This document shows, piece after piece, positions 8,990 through 18,112 of a stretch of 64,000 nucleotides of DNA; the stretch's first letter is position 1; each line of letters starts with the position of its first letter. Made by a program: the position numbers and the translations under genes. This stretch comes from Porticoccus sp041581635 (GTDB taxonomy: Bacteria > Pseudomonadota > Gammaproteobacteria > Pseudomonadales > Porticoccaceae), in assembly GCA_041581635.1 (NCBI GenBank), contig JBFICW010000006.1, forward strand, positions 25,961 through 89,960. The letters run 5' to 3'. Below the pieces are notes generated by a model. The model did no database searches. It saw only the letters and a program-made list of their open reading frames with translations, and was not told the DNA's origin.

Positions 8990-9022
8990 TTTATTGATAA
9001 AGATCATATCCTTATCAATAAA
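8990..9022. promoter_or_regulatory. Inverted repeat with FNR/Anr-like half-sites upstream of nqr
   Basis: TTTATTGATAA (8990-9000) is repeated inverted as TTATCAATAAA (9012-9022) around 11 bases. Within it, TTGAT-AAAG-ATCAT (8994-9007) matches the FNR/Anr consensus TTGAT-N4-ATCAA at 9 of 10 fixed positions. Known FNR sites have this spacing. It could instead be a second, AT-rich stem following the gap terminator. Confidence 0.35.
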
Positions 9023-9043
9023 GAACCCCGACACGTCGGGGCT
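9019..9043 (-). terminator. Intrinsic terminator of the GAPDH gene
   Basis: On the minus strand a GC-rich hairpin GCCCCGAC/GTCGGGGT is followed by TCTTTATT, 23 bases after the GAPDH stop. This separates the GAPDH transcript from the nqr operon. Confidence 0.75.
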
Positions 9044-9065
9044 CTATCAAACACGGCAAGTCAGG

Positions 9066-10526
9066 TTAGGACTTGGGATACATTGGCCAAGAAACCCCAA
9101 CCAGTGCCTCAAGACACCTGACCACCTGACAACTGTAACCAAACTCATTGTCATACCAACAGTACAACACAACGCTATCACCGCTCACGATGGTCGCTTC
9201 TGAATCAAAAATACAAGCGTGCCTGGAACCCACAAAATCTGTAGAGACAGCCTCGGTCGATATCGTGTAATCAATCTGCTGCTGCAAGTTAGAGTACAAA
9301 GACATCTTGCGCATATACTCATTCAACTCATCTCTTGTTGTTTCGCTGTTCAACTGCAGATTTAGAATAGCCATAGAAACATTGGGGGTTGGCACACGGA
9401 TGGCATTACCCGTCAACTTACCTTCCAGCTCGGGCAGTGCTTTAGCGACCGCTTTAGCTGCGCCGGTCTCGGTCAACACCATATTAAGTGCTGCGCTACG
9501 CCCACGACGCGAACCCTTGTGATAATTATCAATCAAGTTCTGATCATTGGTGTATGAATGGACCGTTTCAACGTGCCCTTTATCGATACCATACTTATCC
9601 TGCAATGCCTTTAGCACCGGAACAATAGCGTTGGTGGTACAAGATGCAGCTGAAATAATCTTGGCATCCGGCGTAATTTCATGGTGGTTGATGCCATACA
9701 CAATGTTCGGGATACTTCCCTTACCTGGTGCAGTAAGGATTACTTTACTGGCACCGGGGCATTTTAAATGCTGACCCAAGCCATCTTCGTCGCGCCAAAC
9801 TCCGGTGTTGTCCACAACGATAGCATTGCTAATACCGTAATCTGTGTAATCCACCTCCGCGGGTGAATTCGCATAGATCACCTGGATTGGATTACCATTA
9901 CATACCAGTATGTTTTGGTCTTCCAAGACGCGAATTGTCCCGTCAAATGCACCATGTACGGAATCACGGCGTAAAAGGCTGGCACGCTTAGCCAGATCGT
10001 CGACACTCTTACCTTTACGAACGACAATGGCTCGCAGCCGGAGCAGATCGCCTCCCCCTGTCTTTTCGATCAACAAACGAGCAAGCAGACGACCGATCCG
10101 ACCAAAACCATAGAGAACGACATCCTGTGGCTCGGGCAGTGGCTTGCGAGTACTACCGATATCATCACCAACCTCTTTCTGTAAGAATTCGGTGACATTC
10201 CCGCCGTTACCAGACTCCTGATACTTAACCGTAAGCTTGCCCACATCAATATGCGCAGGCCCAAGATTCATCGCTGCCAAGGCCTCGATCAAGGGAAAGG
10301 TTTCATACTCGGAAAGCTCATTGTGCTCCATCTGGCGCACAAATCGGTGCCCCTTCATCAACTCAATTACAGAGCGGTTCACCATGCTCTTGCCATACAT
10401 GTAAAGAGAGACATTATTCTCTCTATAGAGCTTACCAATCAGTGGAATCATAGCCTCAGCTAATGCTTCACGCTCTTTCCAGTCTGCAAAAAAGTCGGCG
10501 GGTACGGGGCGAGTTTCTTCTATCAC
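9066..10526 (-). CDS. Long-form glyceraldehyde-3-phosphate dehydrogenase
   Basis: A 486-residue GAPDH, about 150 residues longer than the standard glycolytic enzyme because of an N-terminal extension (residues about 1-130) of unknown function. The Rossmann glycine motif VVLYGFGRIGRL begins near residue 136, the catalytic motif SAASCTTNA is in the middle, and ETVHSYTNDQN and IRVPTPNVSMAIL are typical of the phosphorylating enzyme. The start is GTG at 10526 with AGAGG upstream. The long form beside nqr and mfd also occurs in Pseudomonas, where it is a second GAPDH paralogue. Whether it favours NAD or NADP, or the glycolytic or gluconeogenic direction, cannot be read here. Confidence 0.93.
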   Translation of the reverse strand: MIEETRPVPADFFADWKEREALAEAMIPLIGKLYRENNVSLYMYGKSMVNRSVIELMKGHRFVRQMEHNELSEYETFPLIEALAAMNLGPAHIDVGKLTVKYQESGNGGNVTEFLQKEVGDDIGSTRKPLPEPQDVVLYGFGRIGRLLARLLIEKTGGGDLLRLRAIVVRKGKSVDDLAKRASLLRRDSVHGAFDGTIRVLEDQNILVCNGNPIQVIYANSPAEVDYTDYGISNAIVVDNTGVWRDEDGLGQHLKCPGASKVILTAPGKGSIPNIVYGINHHEITPDAKIISAASCTTNAIVPVLKALQDKYGIDKGHVETVHSYTNDQNLIDNYHKGSRRGRSAALNMVLTETGAAKAVAKALPELEGKLTGNAIRVPTPNVSMAILNLQLNSETTRDELNEYMRKMSLYSNLQQQIDYTISTEAVSTDFVGSRHACIFDSEATIVSGDSVVLYCWYDNEFGYSCQVVRCLEALVGVSWPMYPKS

Positions 10527-10730
10527 GTAGTAAACCTCTTGCTTAGATGATGTTGTGCTGAGAGCACAGACCTTTTAAGGGTGGGTATTATCCGTTTTCG
10601 ATGTTTTTAGGGCAACCATGTTTAGTGGGAATAAGACTGATGAATAATCAGCATCTTAATAAAGCCACAATTAAGTATTGATTGAGCCAGGTCAACGTTC
10701 TTGCACCTTAATCAAATATCAGCGTACAAC

Positions 10731-11426
10731 TTACAAGGGGAAAAATGCCATTGTCGCTACATTTTGCGCTACCGTTTTTATTACACGCTGATTCTTTCCA
10801 GCCACAATAGTCCCCAGCATGTCCTGCAACGCAATCAATTTACCAAACAACCTCTCGTAACTGAGATTATGCCGCTCTCCATTTCGACTATTGGTTAATA
10901 TCAAAGGATTACCCCTTTCGTCACGGTGACTATAGAGACGCCAAAGGGCTATCTCCAAGTTGCGAGCACTGAGATAAAGCTGCTGCTCATCTAACTCAGT
11001 GAACATAAAAAATTCAGATTGATAACCATAAGAGCGCCTGATCATATCGGTCAATCCGACCATCAGTGCAAAAACCCTGTCACCTGTGTAGGAACCGTTT
11101 AAAGCCAGTTCGATAGCATCGGTACCACTCACCCCCACCTCAGAAAACTGCAACTGCCCAGGGGCATTAAAGATCTGTGATGTGCGCTTTTCTATGGTAC
11201 TTCCAGGCATCAACTTAAGGTATCGAGGGTTACGCTTGTATAACTTGACAGTCAGCTCTTTGAGCAATTCCTCTACCGCACGCTGATGTTGATCGGCCAC
11301 CATATCGATATCAGTTTTGGCAAAATTCTGCAGGCGAAACTCCTGCCCAGCACAACCAGCCAAAACCAAAAGCAGGCACAATAGGATTGTTCTCGAATAA
11401 ACACTCACTACAAATTCCAAAGACAC
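10731..11426 (-). CDS. Conserved lipoprotein of unknown function
   Basis: A 231-residue protein whose N terminus has a hydrophobic stretch ILLCLLLVLAGC forming a good lipobox (LAGC, Cys near residue 25), so it should be a membrane-anchored lipoprotein. The mature part is mostly alpha-helical in character with no motif I can name. The start is uncertain: GTG at 11426 has AGGTAG at a fair distance, and GTG at 11408 is also possible. It is divergent from mfd with about 70 bases between. A comparable lipoprotein is, to my memory, common near mfd or GAPDH in related bacteria. Confidence 0.75.
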   Translation of the reverse strand: MSLEFVVSVYSRTILLCLLLVLAGCAGQEFRLQNFAKTDIDMVADQHQRAVEELLKELTVKLYKRNPRYLKLMPGSTIEKRTSQIFNAPGQLQFSEVGVSGTDAIELALNGSYTGDRVFALMVGLTDMIRRSYGYQSEFFMFTELDEQQLYLSARNLEIALWRLYSHRDERGNPLILTNSRNGERHNLSYERLFGKLIALQDMLGTIVAGKNQRVIKTVAQNVATMAFFPL

Positions 11427-11497
11427 ATATCAATCTACCTAAGTGGTCGTTAAAATAGCATACCTCATTAGCTCAACCACAGAAGTACCACATCAAC

Positions 11498-14400
11498 ATG
11501 TCAATTTTGTCTCTCCCCGCCGCCAATTTGCCGGGCGACAAACGCCTTTGGTCAGGAATTCATGGTGCTGGTGCAGCCCATGCAATTTCAGAAGCCTGTC
11601 TACAACATCAGGGACTGACCATCGTTGTCACGGACTCTGCCAGGACTGCCGCCCAGCTAGAAATCGAACTGCAATTTTTTCTGGGTAATAAAACACCTGT
11701 ATTTCATTTTCCTGATTGGGAAACACTACCCTACGACCTTTTTTCCCCCCACCAGGATATTATTTCAGAGCGACTACGCACACTCTTCAGGCTTCCACAA
11801 ACAAGCAACGGAATAGTCGTTGTACCCGTCACAACATTAATGCACCGCTTGCCGCCGGTAGAGTTCGTTAGCCAGCGCGCCTTTGACTACCAAGTTGGCG
11901 ACCAGATTGACTTAAATGAACTCAGAAAAAAGCTTGAACGCAGTGGTTACCGATACGTCGATACGGTAATTGAGCACGGGGAATTTACGGTACGTGGAGC
12001 ATTGGTCGATATTTACCCAATGGGTAGTAAACTGCCCTTCCGAATTGACCTATTCGACAATGAAATTGAAACTCTTCGCACCTTTGACCCGGAAACACAA
12101 CGCACCCTAACTCAAACAGATCAGATCTGCCTGTTACCTGCCAGAGAAATACCCTTAGACAAACCCGCCATTAAACGCTTTCAGGATAACTGGATCGCTC
12201 ACTTCGATGTAGACCAACGGCGCTGCCCCGTCTATCAGGATATTAGTGAAGGGGTAACCTCACAGGGAATAGAATATTTTTTACCACTATTTTTTGACCA
12301 GTGCGCTACCCTCTTCGACTACCTACCCGATAACTGTCTGCTATTTACCGAGGGGACGATCGAACAATCTGCAGAAAAGTTTTGGCAAGATCTTACCCTA
12401 AGATACGACGAATATAGCATCGACCCAACGAGACCCCTATTACCGCCCAGTGAAGTATTTCTTCCTGTGGCCGAGTTGTTCCGCCATCTAAAAAGCTACC
12501 CGAGGACACTTCTCAGCACCGGTCGCGACGACACAAGCCAGGCAAAAATAAATCAGTTCTCTCTGCCTTATCGACCATTACCCAATGTCGCTGTTAATGC
12601 AAAGTCGGACAAACCCCTGAGCAATCTGGAGCAGCACCTCCTCAACACTACCCAGCGAACACTATTCTGCGCTGAAACCCAGGGGCGACGAGAAACGCTT
12701 TTAGAGCTTCTTGGCAGGATCAACATTCATCCCACCGAATTGGACAACTGGACAGCATTTACCAATAGCGACCTGACTATTGCCATTACTGTTTACCCCT
12801 TGGCCCGAGGGCTATCTATAGACAACCCCGCCATTTGCCTGATCAGCGAATCAGAGCTGTTTGGCCAACAGGTGATGCAACGGCGGCGGCGCAACAAACA
12901 GAGAGAAGATGCCGACCAAGTCGTAAAAAATTTGACCGAACTGCGAGTTGGCGCACCTGTGGTTCACATTGACAATGGAGTAGGACGTTACCGAGGCCTA
13001 CAAACCATTACGGCGGCGGGTGAACCACAAGAGTTCCTGACACTTGAATACGCCGACAAAGCTAAACTCTATGTACCCGTATCATCACTCCACCTCATCA
13101 GCCGCTACAGCGGAAGTGAAGAGGAGCTTGCACCGCTCCATCGGCTGGGGAGTGAGCAATGGCAAAAGGCCAAAGATAAAGCACTAAAACAAATAAGGGA
13201 TACCGCGACAGAGCTTCTCGACATCTATGCTGCCCGAGCGGCCAGAAAAGGATTTTCCTGCGAAGATCCAGAGGAAGACTACCGTACATTTTGCGCCGAC
13301 TTTCCCTTTGAAGAAACACCCGACCAATACGACACCATCGAAGCCACTAAACGTGACATGCTTTCAGAACAACCCATGGATAGATTGGTCTGCGGCGATG
13401 TGGGGTTTGGTAAAACCGAAGTTGCCATGCGCGCTGCTTTTATTGCTGTTTCAAGTGGAAAACAGGTCGCCGTGCTGGTACCGACCACCCTTCTGGCTCA
13501 CCAACATCTGGAGAATTTCCGCGATCGCTTTGCCAACTGGCCGGTGACCATTGAAGAACTGTCACGCTTTCGCACCGCCAAAGAACAAGAGAAAGTATTA
13601 GCTGATACCACCAGCGGCAAAGTCGACATATTAATAGGCACCCACAAACTACTCCACGCTGACATCGACTACAGCAACTTGGGCCTACTTATTATCGACG
13701 AGGAACACCGCTTTGGCGTACGCCAAAAGGAAAAGGTCAAATCTCTTCGAGCTGAAGTGGACATTCTGACCCTTACTGCCACCCCAATTCCCCGAACACT
13801 AAACCTGTCCATGTCTGGCATCAGGGATCTATCCATTATTGCTACGCCGCCAGCCAAGCGGCTATCGGTAAAAACCTTTGTCCGCCAAAGTGACCCGCGG
13901 GTAACACGGGAGGCCATTCTTCGAGAGATATTACGTGGTGGTCAGGTCTACTACCTTCACAACGAAGTTAAAAGTATCGAAAGAACAGCTCGGGAATTAC
14001 AAGAACTGGTACCTGAAGCACGTATTGAAGTTGCCCATGGGCAAATGCGTGAACGTCAGCTGGAGAGAGTCATGTCAGACTTCTACCACCAGCATTTTAA
14101 CATTCTGGTGTGTACCACCATTATCGAAACCGGCATCGACATCCCTAGCGCCAACACCATTATTATTGACCGCGCCGACAAATTTGGCCTGGCTCAATTA
14201 CACCAGCTACGAGGACGCGTGGGGCGCTCCCACCACCAAGCCTACGCATACCTTCTGACACCAAACCCAAAATCAATGACAGCCGATGCCGTAAAACGCC
14301 TTGAAGCCATCAGTAGCGCAGATCAACTCGGTTCAGGCTTCACTTTGGCCACACATGATTTGGAAATTCGCGGCGCTGGAGAGCTGCTAGGTGAGGACCA

Positions 14401-14962
14401 GAGTGGCCAAATTCAGTCCATAGGCTTCACCCTCTATATGGAACTACTTGAACGAGCCGTGGACGCCATTAGACAGGGAAAATCTATCGAGCTCGACATC
14501 CCTCTCTCCGAAGAAGTTGAAATCAACCTCAATATTCCAGCATTAATACCAGAGGACTATTTACCCGACGTACATATGCGGCTGATGATGTACAAGCGAA
14601 TTGCTAACGCCTGTTCAGAGGGGGAACTTAGAGAACTTCAGGTCGAGATGATCGACCGCTTTGGGCTACTACCCGAACACCTCAAGAACTTATACCAGGT
14701 CACCTCAGTCAAGTTACAAGCCCGAGCTCTTGGCATAGTTAAAGTAGAAGCTGGCCCCATCGGTGGACGTATAGAGTTCGGTAGTGATACCGTTGTAGAG
14801 CCATTAGCAATAGTGCAACTGGTACAAAAACAACCAGACATCTATCGATTACAAGGTGCCAGCACCTTAAAATTTACGGCAACCATGGATACCACCGAGC
14901 AGCGACTGAAACAAGTGCAGATGTTCATGGCCCAACTGTCTCCATCAGGGAACAATCTTTAA
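11498..14962 (+). CDS. mfd: Transcription-repair coupling factor Mfd
   Basis: A 1154-residue protein of full family length. The N-terminal UvrB-like module is followed by the RNA polymerase interaction domain, a RecG-like SF2 motor with Walker A GDVGFGKTEVA and Walker B DEEHRFGV, motif VI GRVGRSHHQAYAYLL, and a C-terminal TRCF domain. Mfd removes RNA polymerase stalled at DNA lesions and recruits UvrA to the template strand. The ATG at 11498 gives the expected N terminus. It is translationally coupled to csiV, whose ATG overlaps the mfd stop by one base. Confidence 0.98.
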   Translation: MSILSLPAANLPGDKRLWSGIHGAGAAHAISEACLQHQGLTIVVTDSARTAAQLEIELQFFLGNKTPVFHFPDWETLPYDLFSPHQDIISERLRTLFRLPQTSNGIVVVPVTTLMHRLPPVEFVSQRAFDYQVGDQIDLNELRKKLERSGYRYVDTVIEHGEFTVRGALVDIYPMGSKLPFRIDLFDNEIETLRTFDPETQRTLTQTDQICLLPAREIPLDKPAIKRFQDNWIAHFDVDQRRCPVYQDISEGVTSQGIEYFLPLFFDQCATLFDYLPDNCLLFTEGTIEQSAEKFWQDLTLRYDEYSIDPTRPLLPPSEVFLPVAELFRHLKSYPRTLLSTGRDDTSQAKINQFSLPYRPLPNVAVNAKSDKPLSNLEQHLLNTTQRTLFCAETQGRRETLLELLGRINIHPTELDNWTAFTNSDLTIAITVYPLARGLSIDNPAICLISESELFGQQVMQRRRRNKQREDADQVVKNLTELRVGAPVVHIDNGVGRYRGLQTITAAGEPQEFLTLEYADKAKLYVPVSSLHLISRYSGSEEELAPLHRLGSEQWQKAKDKALKQIRDTATELLDIYAARAARKGFSCEDPEEDYRTFCADFPFEETPDQYDTIEATKRDMLSEQPMDRLVCGDVGFGKTEVAMRAAFIAVSSGKQVAVLVPTTLLAHQHLENFRDRFANWPVTIEELSRFRTAKEQEKVLADTTSGKVDILIGTHKLLHADIDYSNLGLLIIDEEHRFGVRQKEKVKSLRAEVDILTLTATPIPRTLNLSMSGIRDLSIIATPPAKRLSVKTFVRQSDPRVTREAILREILRGGQVYYLHNEVKSIERTARELQELVPEARIEVAHGQMRERQLERVMSDFYHQHFNILVCTTIIETGIDIPSANTIIIDRADKFGLAQLHQLRGRVGRSHHQAYAYLLTPNPKSMTADAVKRLEAISSADQLGSGFTLATHDLEIRGAGELLGEDQSGQIQSIGFTLYMELLERAVDAIRQGKSIELDIPLSEEVEINLNIPALIPEDYLPDVHMRLMMYKRIANACSEGELRELQVEMIDRFGLLPEHLKNLYQVTSVKLQARALGIVKVEAGPIGGRIEFGSDTVVEPLAIVQLVQKQPDIYRLQGASTLKFTATMDTTEQRLKQVQMFMAQLSPSGNNL

Positions 14963-15840
14963 TGAACCAACTGAAAAAATTGATGCCCACACTATTAGTA
15001 GTGCTAGCGACGGCCTGCGCTCATCAATCTCATGCCCAAACAGCAAATGCTGAAAACACACCTTGGTATCAGATAGAAGTGGTTATATTTAGCCAACAAG
15101 ACTTATATCGAGAAGAGAAACACCGTACAGATCATCAACTCAGCTACCCAGATCATTGGGTAAACCTTTACGACCCTGCCAAATTACAGAACTCAGCAAT
15201 AATAAATTCGGAACAACCATACACCCCTCTCCCTACCGACCTTCTAACACTGATACCAGACAGCCGGGCGCTCTCACGCGCGCCCGGTTACAGAGTGCTT
15301 TATCACACAGCCTGGCGCCAAGAGGGCCTTGACCAGAAAAAGAGTCCCTGGATTTTAGTTCAGGGAGGTGATCAGTTCGGCTCTCATCATGAATTAGAAG
15401 GTAGTCTTCGGCTGGTAAAAAATCGTTACCTGCATATTCAAGCCAACCTTTGGAAAGCTAAATTTGCTCTTTCAAGGTCTACACCTGAAATGGATGGCCG
15501 TCAGATTGAGGGAACTGAATCCAGCAATACATTAAAGGATGGCACTCAACCACCTGAAACGATCGCCATGCACCCTATACTGCCAGAATTTCCCCGCTCC
15601 ACCGAACTAGAGGAAGGTGAAGCTTTTGTTGTTACTGGAGAGGAAGAGAGCAGAGCCCGTGTGCCAGAAAAGCAAGAATACCAATTTGGCGGCCAGCAAT
15701 ATAAAACAACCGATGTTATTGTTCTGGAACAATCTGCGAGAGTTTCCAGAGACGAACTCACCTACCTGGATCATCCAGAAATGGGTGTATTAGTCATGGT
15801 TAGCAAGTACGAGAACAATGAAGAAGGCCTCAGGCCATAG
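14962..15840 (+). CDS. csiV: CsiV-like periplasmic protein
   Basis: A 292-residue protein with an N-terminal signal peptide (cleavage likely after SHAQ, near residue 26) and the family opening WYQIEVVIFSQQDLYREE. Towards the C terminus it has the repeated beta-rich pattern DELTYLDHPEMGVLVMVSKY. CsiV in Vibrio is a periplasmic partner of the bifunctional cell wall synthase PBP1A and its activator LpoA. The position directly after mfd, with a one-base overlap, matches the order in Pseudomonas. The function is inferred from the family. Confidence 0.85.
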   Translation: MNQLKKLMPTLLVVLATACAHQSHAQTANAENTPWYQIEVVIFSQQDLYREEKHRTDHQLSYPDHWVNLYDPAKLQNSAIINSEQPYTPLPTDLLTLIPDSRALSRAPGYRVLYHTAWRQEGLDQKKSPWILVQGGDQFGSHHELEGSLRLVKNRYLHIQANLWKAKFALSRSTPEMDGRQIEGTESSNTLKDGTQPPETIAMHPILPEFPRSTELEEGEAFVVTGEEESRARVPEKQEYQFGGQQYKTTDVIVLEQSARVSRDELTYLDHPEMGVLVMVSKYENNEEGLRP

Positions 15841-15872
15841 ACAACGGGTAGTTCAAGCACCTCATATCCTCT

Positions 15873-16160
15873 CTACTGATCTCCAGCTTTCCTGGCACGA
15901 TCGATATAACCACCCCAGCCGCTCTTGGGTTTTTTACCGTTATTGTTGGCGTTTTTTTGAGGCACTGTTTTAGCATTTTTCTGGTCACCAGCACCTTCTC
16001 GAACATCATTTTGAATTTTTTCCGAGATGGAAGAACAAGGTAACCCGCTAAAGGTTGTCTGACCCTTGTCATCGACACATTTGTAGACCGTGGCAGAAGA
16101 TGCCGCTGTCACCCCAGAAAGGCAACAGAGTAGACAGAAAGACGATCCTATATTACTCAC
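15873..16160 (-). CDS. Small secreted DUF4124-type protein
   Basis: A 95-residue protein with a signal peptide (hydrophobic residues about 6-20, likely cleaved after SSA) followed by VYKCVDDKGQTTFSGLPC, the short beta-hairpin pattern of the DUF4124 family with its two Cys. The tail is Lys/Asn/Gln-rich and low in complexity. The start is GTG at 16160 with GGAGG upstream. It is the last gene of the nagZ-MscS-phosphorylase run, 33 bases after the phosphorylase. Role unknown, probably periplasmic. Confidence 0.7.
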   Translation of the reverse strand: MSNIGSSFCLLCCLSGVTAASSATVYKCVDDKGQTTFSGLPCSSISEKIQNDVREGAGDQKNAKTVPQKNANNNGKKPKSGWGGYIDRARKAGDQ

Positions 16161-16193
16161 CCCGCCTCCGTTTAGAGTCCTATGATGACTAAA

Positions 16194-16952
16194 CTATTCT
16201 TCACCGTTTGTCACAGCTACAAGCAATCTACGGATGCCTGCCATTCTGGAATCTATAATCTGCTGAATCTGATCCATGGATATTTCACCGTCACACAGAC
16301 CTGCGGCCATATTGACCACTAAAGCCATACAGGCATAAGGAATATCAAGTTCACGGGCCAGGGCAGCCTCCGGCATCCCGGTCATACCAACGATGTCACA
16401 ACCATCTCTGCCCATTCGCGTTATTTCAGCCGCTGTTTCCAACCTTGGCCCCTGTGTCGCACCATATACGCCACCAGAATGCACAGGCAGACCTAATGCG
16501 ATCGAGTGTTGTAGCAGTTTATCCATCAGCCTCTTATCGTAAGGCTGTGTGAAATCTACATGCTGCAGTGCCACGCTAGAACTATCCGAATAAGTCTGTT
16601 CTCTACCCCAAGTATAATCAACAATCTGATCGGGGATCACCACATCCCCTGGACACATTTCCATATTGAGACTACCGACCACGTTGACAGCATAGATAGC
16701 GGACACCTGCTGATCTTTCAGCGCGGCAATATTTGCTCGGTAATTAACCTTGTGGGGAGGAATAGTATGCGCCTCGCCATGGCGAGCAATAAAGACCACC
16801 TCGGAATGTCCCGAACACTCTGGGGCAGCCAAAGTACCAGAAATCAAAGCAGACGAAGGCTCTCCCCAATCCGTGGGATTATCGGTTCGCTCCGTAACAT
16901 TTAGTTCAGCAAAATCAGTAAGCCCACTACCACCAATGATACCAATTTTCAT
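16194..16952 (-). CDS. S-methyl-5'-thioinosine phosphorylase (MTAP/PNP family)
   Basis: A 252-residue purine nucleoside phosphorylase of the MTAP subfamily. It has the N-terminal GIIGGSGLTD phosphate loop, FIARHGEAHTIPPHKVNYRAN, ATQGPRLETAAE and GMTGMPEAALARE. In Pseudomonas aeruginosa the protein at this same place in the gene order is a methylthioinosine phosphorylase, used after deamination of methylthioadenosine in polyamine and methionine salvage. Related enzymes use methylthioadenosine itself, so substrate choice is inferred from synteny. It lies 9 bases after the MscS gene. Confidence 0.88.
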   Translation of the reverse strand: MKIGIIGGSGLTDFAELNVTERTDNPTDWGEPSSALISGTLAAPECSGHSEVVFIARHGEAHTIPPHKVNYRANIAALKDQQVSAIYAVNVVGSLNMEMCPGDVVIPDQIVDYTWGREQTYSDSSSVALQHVDFTQPYDKRLMDKLLQHSIALGLPVHSGGVYGATQGPRLETAAEITRMGRDGCDIVGMTGMPEAALARELDIPYACMALVVNMAAGLCDGEISMDQIQQIIDSRMAGIRRLLVAVTNGEE

Positions 16953-16961
16953 TTAAAGCCC

Positions 16962-18077
16962 CTAAGCACCTGTAGCCTGCGCATTTTCCATTTGCGCCAA
17001 CTGAACCGGGTCAGGTAAATGAACCGTAGAGGTAGGAAAGGCAATCTCTGCACCATGACTGGCAATTACATCGCTTACCTTCAATAGGATATCCTGCTTA
17101 ATTTCGTGATAAGGGATCCATTGAGTGGTCTTGGTAAAGGTATAGATAAAGAAATCCACTGACGAAGCTGAGAAGCTATTAAAATTGACGATTAACGTCT
17201 GCTGCTGATCAATTTCGGGGTGCTCTCGCAACATCCTTTTGACATCTCTGACTATCACATCCATTTTCCCAACATCGGCATAACGTAACCCCACTTTTTC
17301 ATAGATACGTCTATTTAACATGCGAGATGGATTTTCCACTGAAATGCTATTGAAAATCGAATTTGGAATATACAGCGGGCGCTTATCAAAGGTTCGGATT
17401 CGAGTCAGGCGCCAGCCAATATCTTCCACAGTACCCTCAATTTCTTTATCCGGTGAACGTACCCAATCCCCCACCTTAAAAGGCTGATCCAGATATAACA
17501 TAAGCCCGCCAAAGAAGTTGGCCAAAAGATCTTTGGCAGCAAAGCCCACCGCCAAACCTCCGATGCCACCAAACGCAAGCAACCCAGAAATACTGTAACC
17601 AAAAACCTGCATAGAGATCAGAACGGCCGTAATAATAACTGAAGCTCTGAGTAATTTTCCTATTGCCTTAACCGTGGTTTCATCCATCGGTTCTGCCATG
17701 TAGTCCGGATGAACCAGATTACGTTCAGCTCGCTTAATAAGGTTTATTAAAAACAATGCGCCCAGAAAGATCACGGCAACACGGTTAATTGGATCTATCA
17801 GCTCATACAGTTCCGACTCGGCAACACGAGCGGCAACGGCAGCAGCCATATTGACCCCAAGAATCCAGATTGCCCAAACAGCCGGATGCCTGAATGCTTC
17901 GATCAAAGCATCATCCCAAACTGAGCGTGTACGGGCAGCATGGATCTCAAGTAAATTAATTACTTTGTTGACCAAGTAACCCAAGGTCAGAGCAACAAAG
18001 ACTATCAGAAAAATTTCGACCATCCACATGTACTGGTCGCCAGTCAACTTAACCAGCCAATTTTCCAAAACTTGCAT
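16962..18077 (-). CDS. MscS-family mechanosensitive ion channel
   Basis: A 371-residue membrane protein with a periplasmic N terminus and four to five predicted helices. The pore-lining helix and the start of the beta domain are visible as GGIGGLAVGFAAKDLLANFFG followed by LDQPFKVGDWV. A cytoplasmic vestibule domain makes up the last 170 residues. The channel releases solutes on hypo-osmotic shock. It is longer than the basic 286-residue MscS, having extra N-terminal helices. It lies between nagZ (35 bases) and the phosphorylase (9 bases), probably in one transcript. Confidence 0.92.
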   Translation of the reverse strand: MQVLENWLVKLTGDQYMWMVEIFLIVFVALTLGYLVNKVINLLEIHAARTRSVWDDALIEAFRHPAVWAIWILGVNMAAAVAARVAESELYELIDPINRVAVIFLGALFLINLIKRAERNLVHPDYMAEPMDETTVKAIGKLLRASVIITAVLISMQVFGYSISGLLAFGGIGGLAVGFAAKDLLANFFGGLMLYLDQPFKVGDWVRSPDKEIEGTVEDIGWRLTRIRTFDKRPLYIPNSIFNSISVENPSRMLNRRIYEKVGLRYADVGKMDVIVRDVKRMLREHPEIDQQQTLIVNFNSFSASSVDFFIYTFTKTTQWIPYHEIKQDILLKVSDVIASHGAEIAFPTSTVHLPDPVQLAQMENAQATGA

Positions 18078-18112
18078 CGTGCTCTATTCCTTTTGCATGA
18101 TTAAATAAAAAG

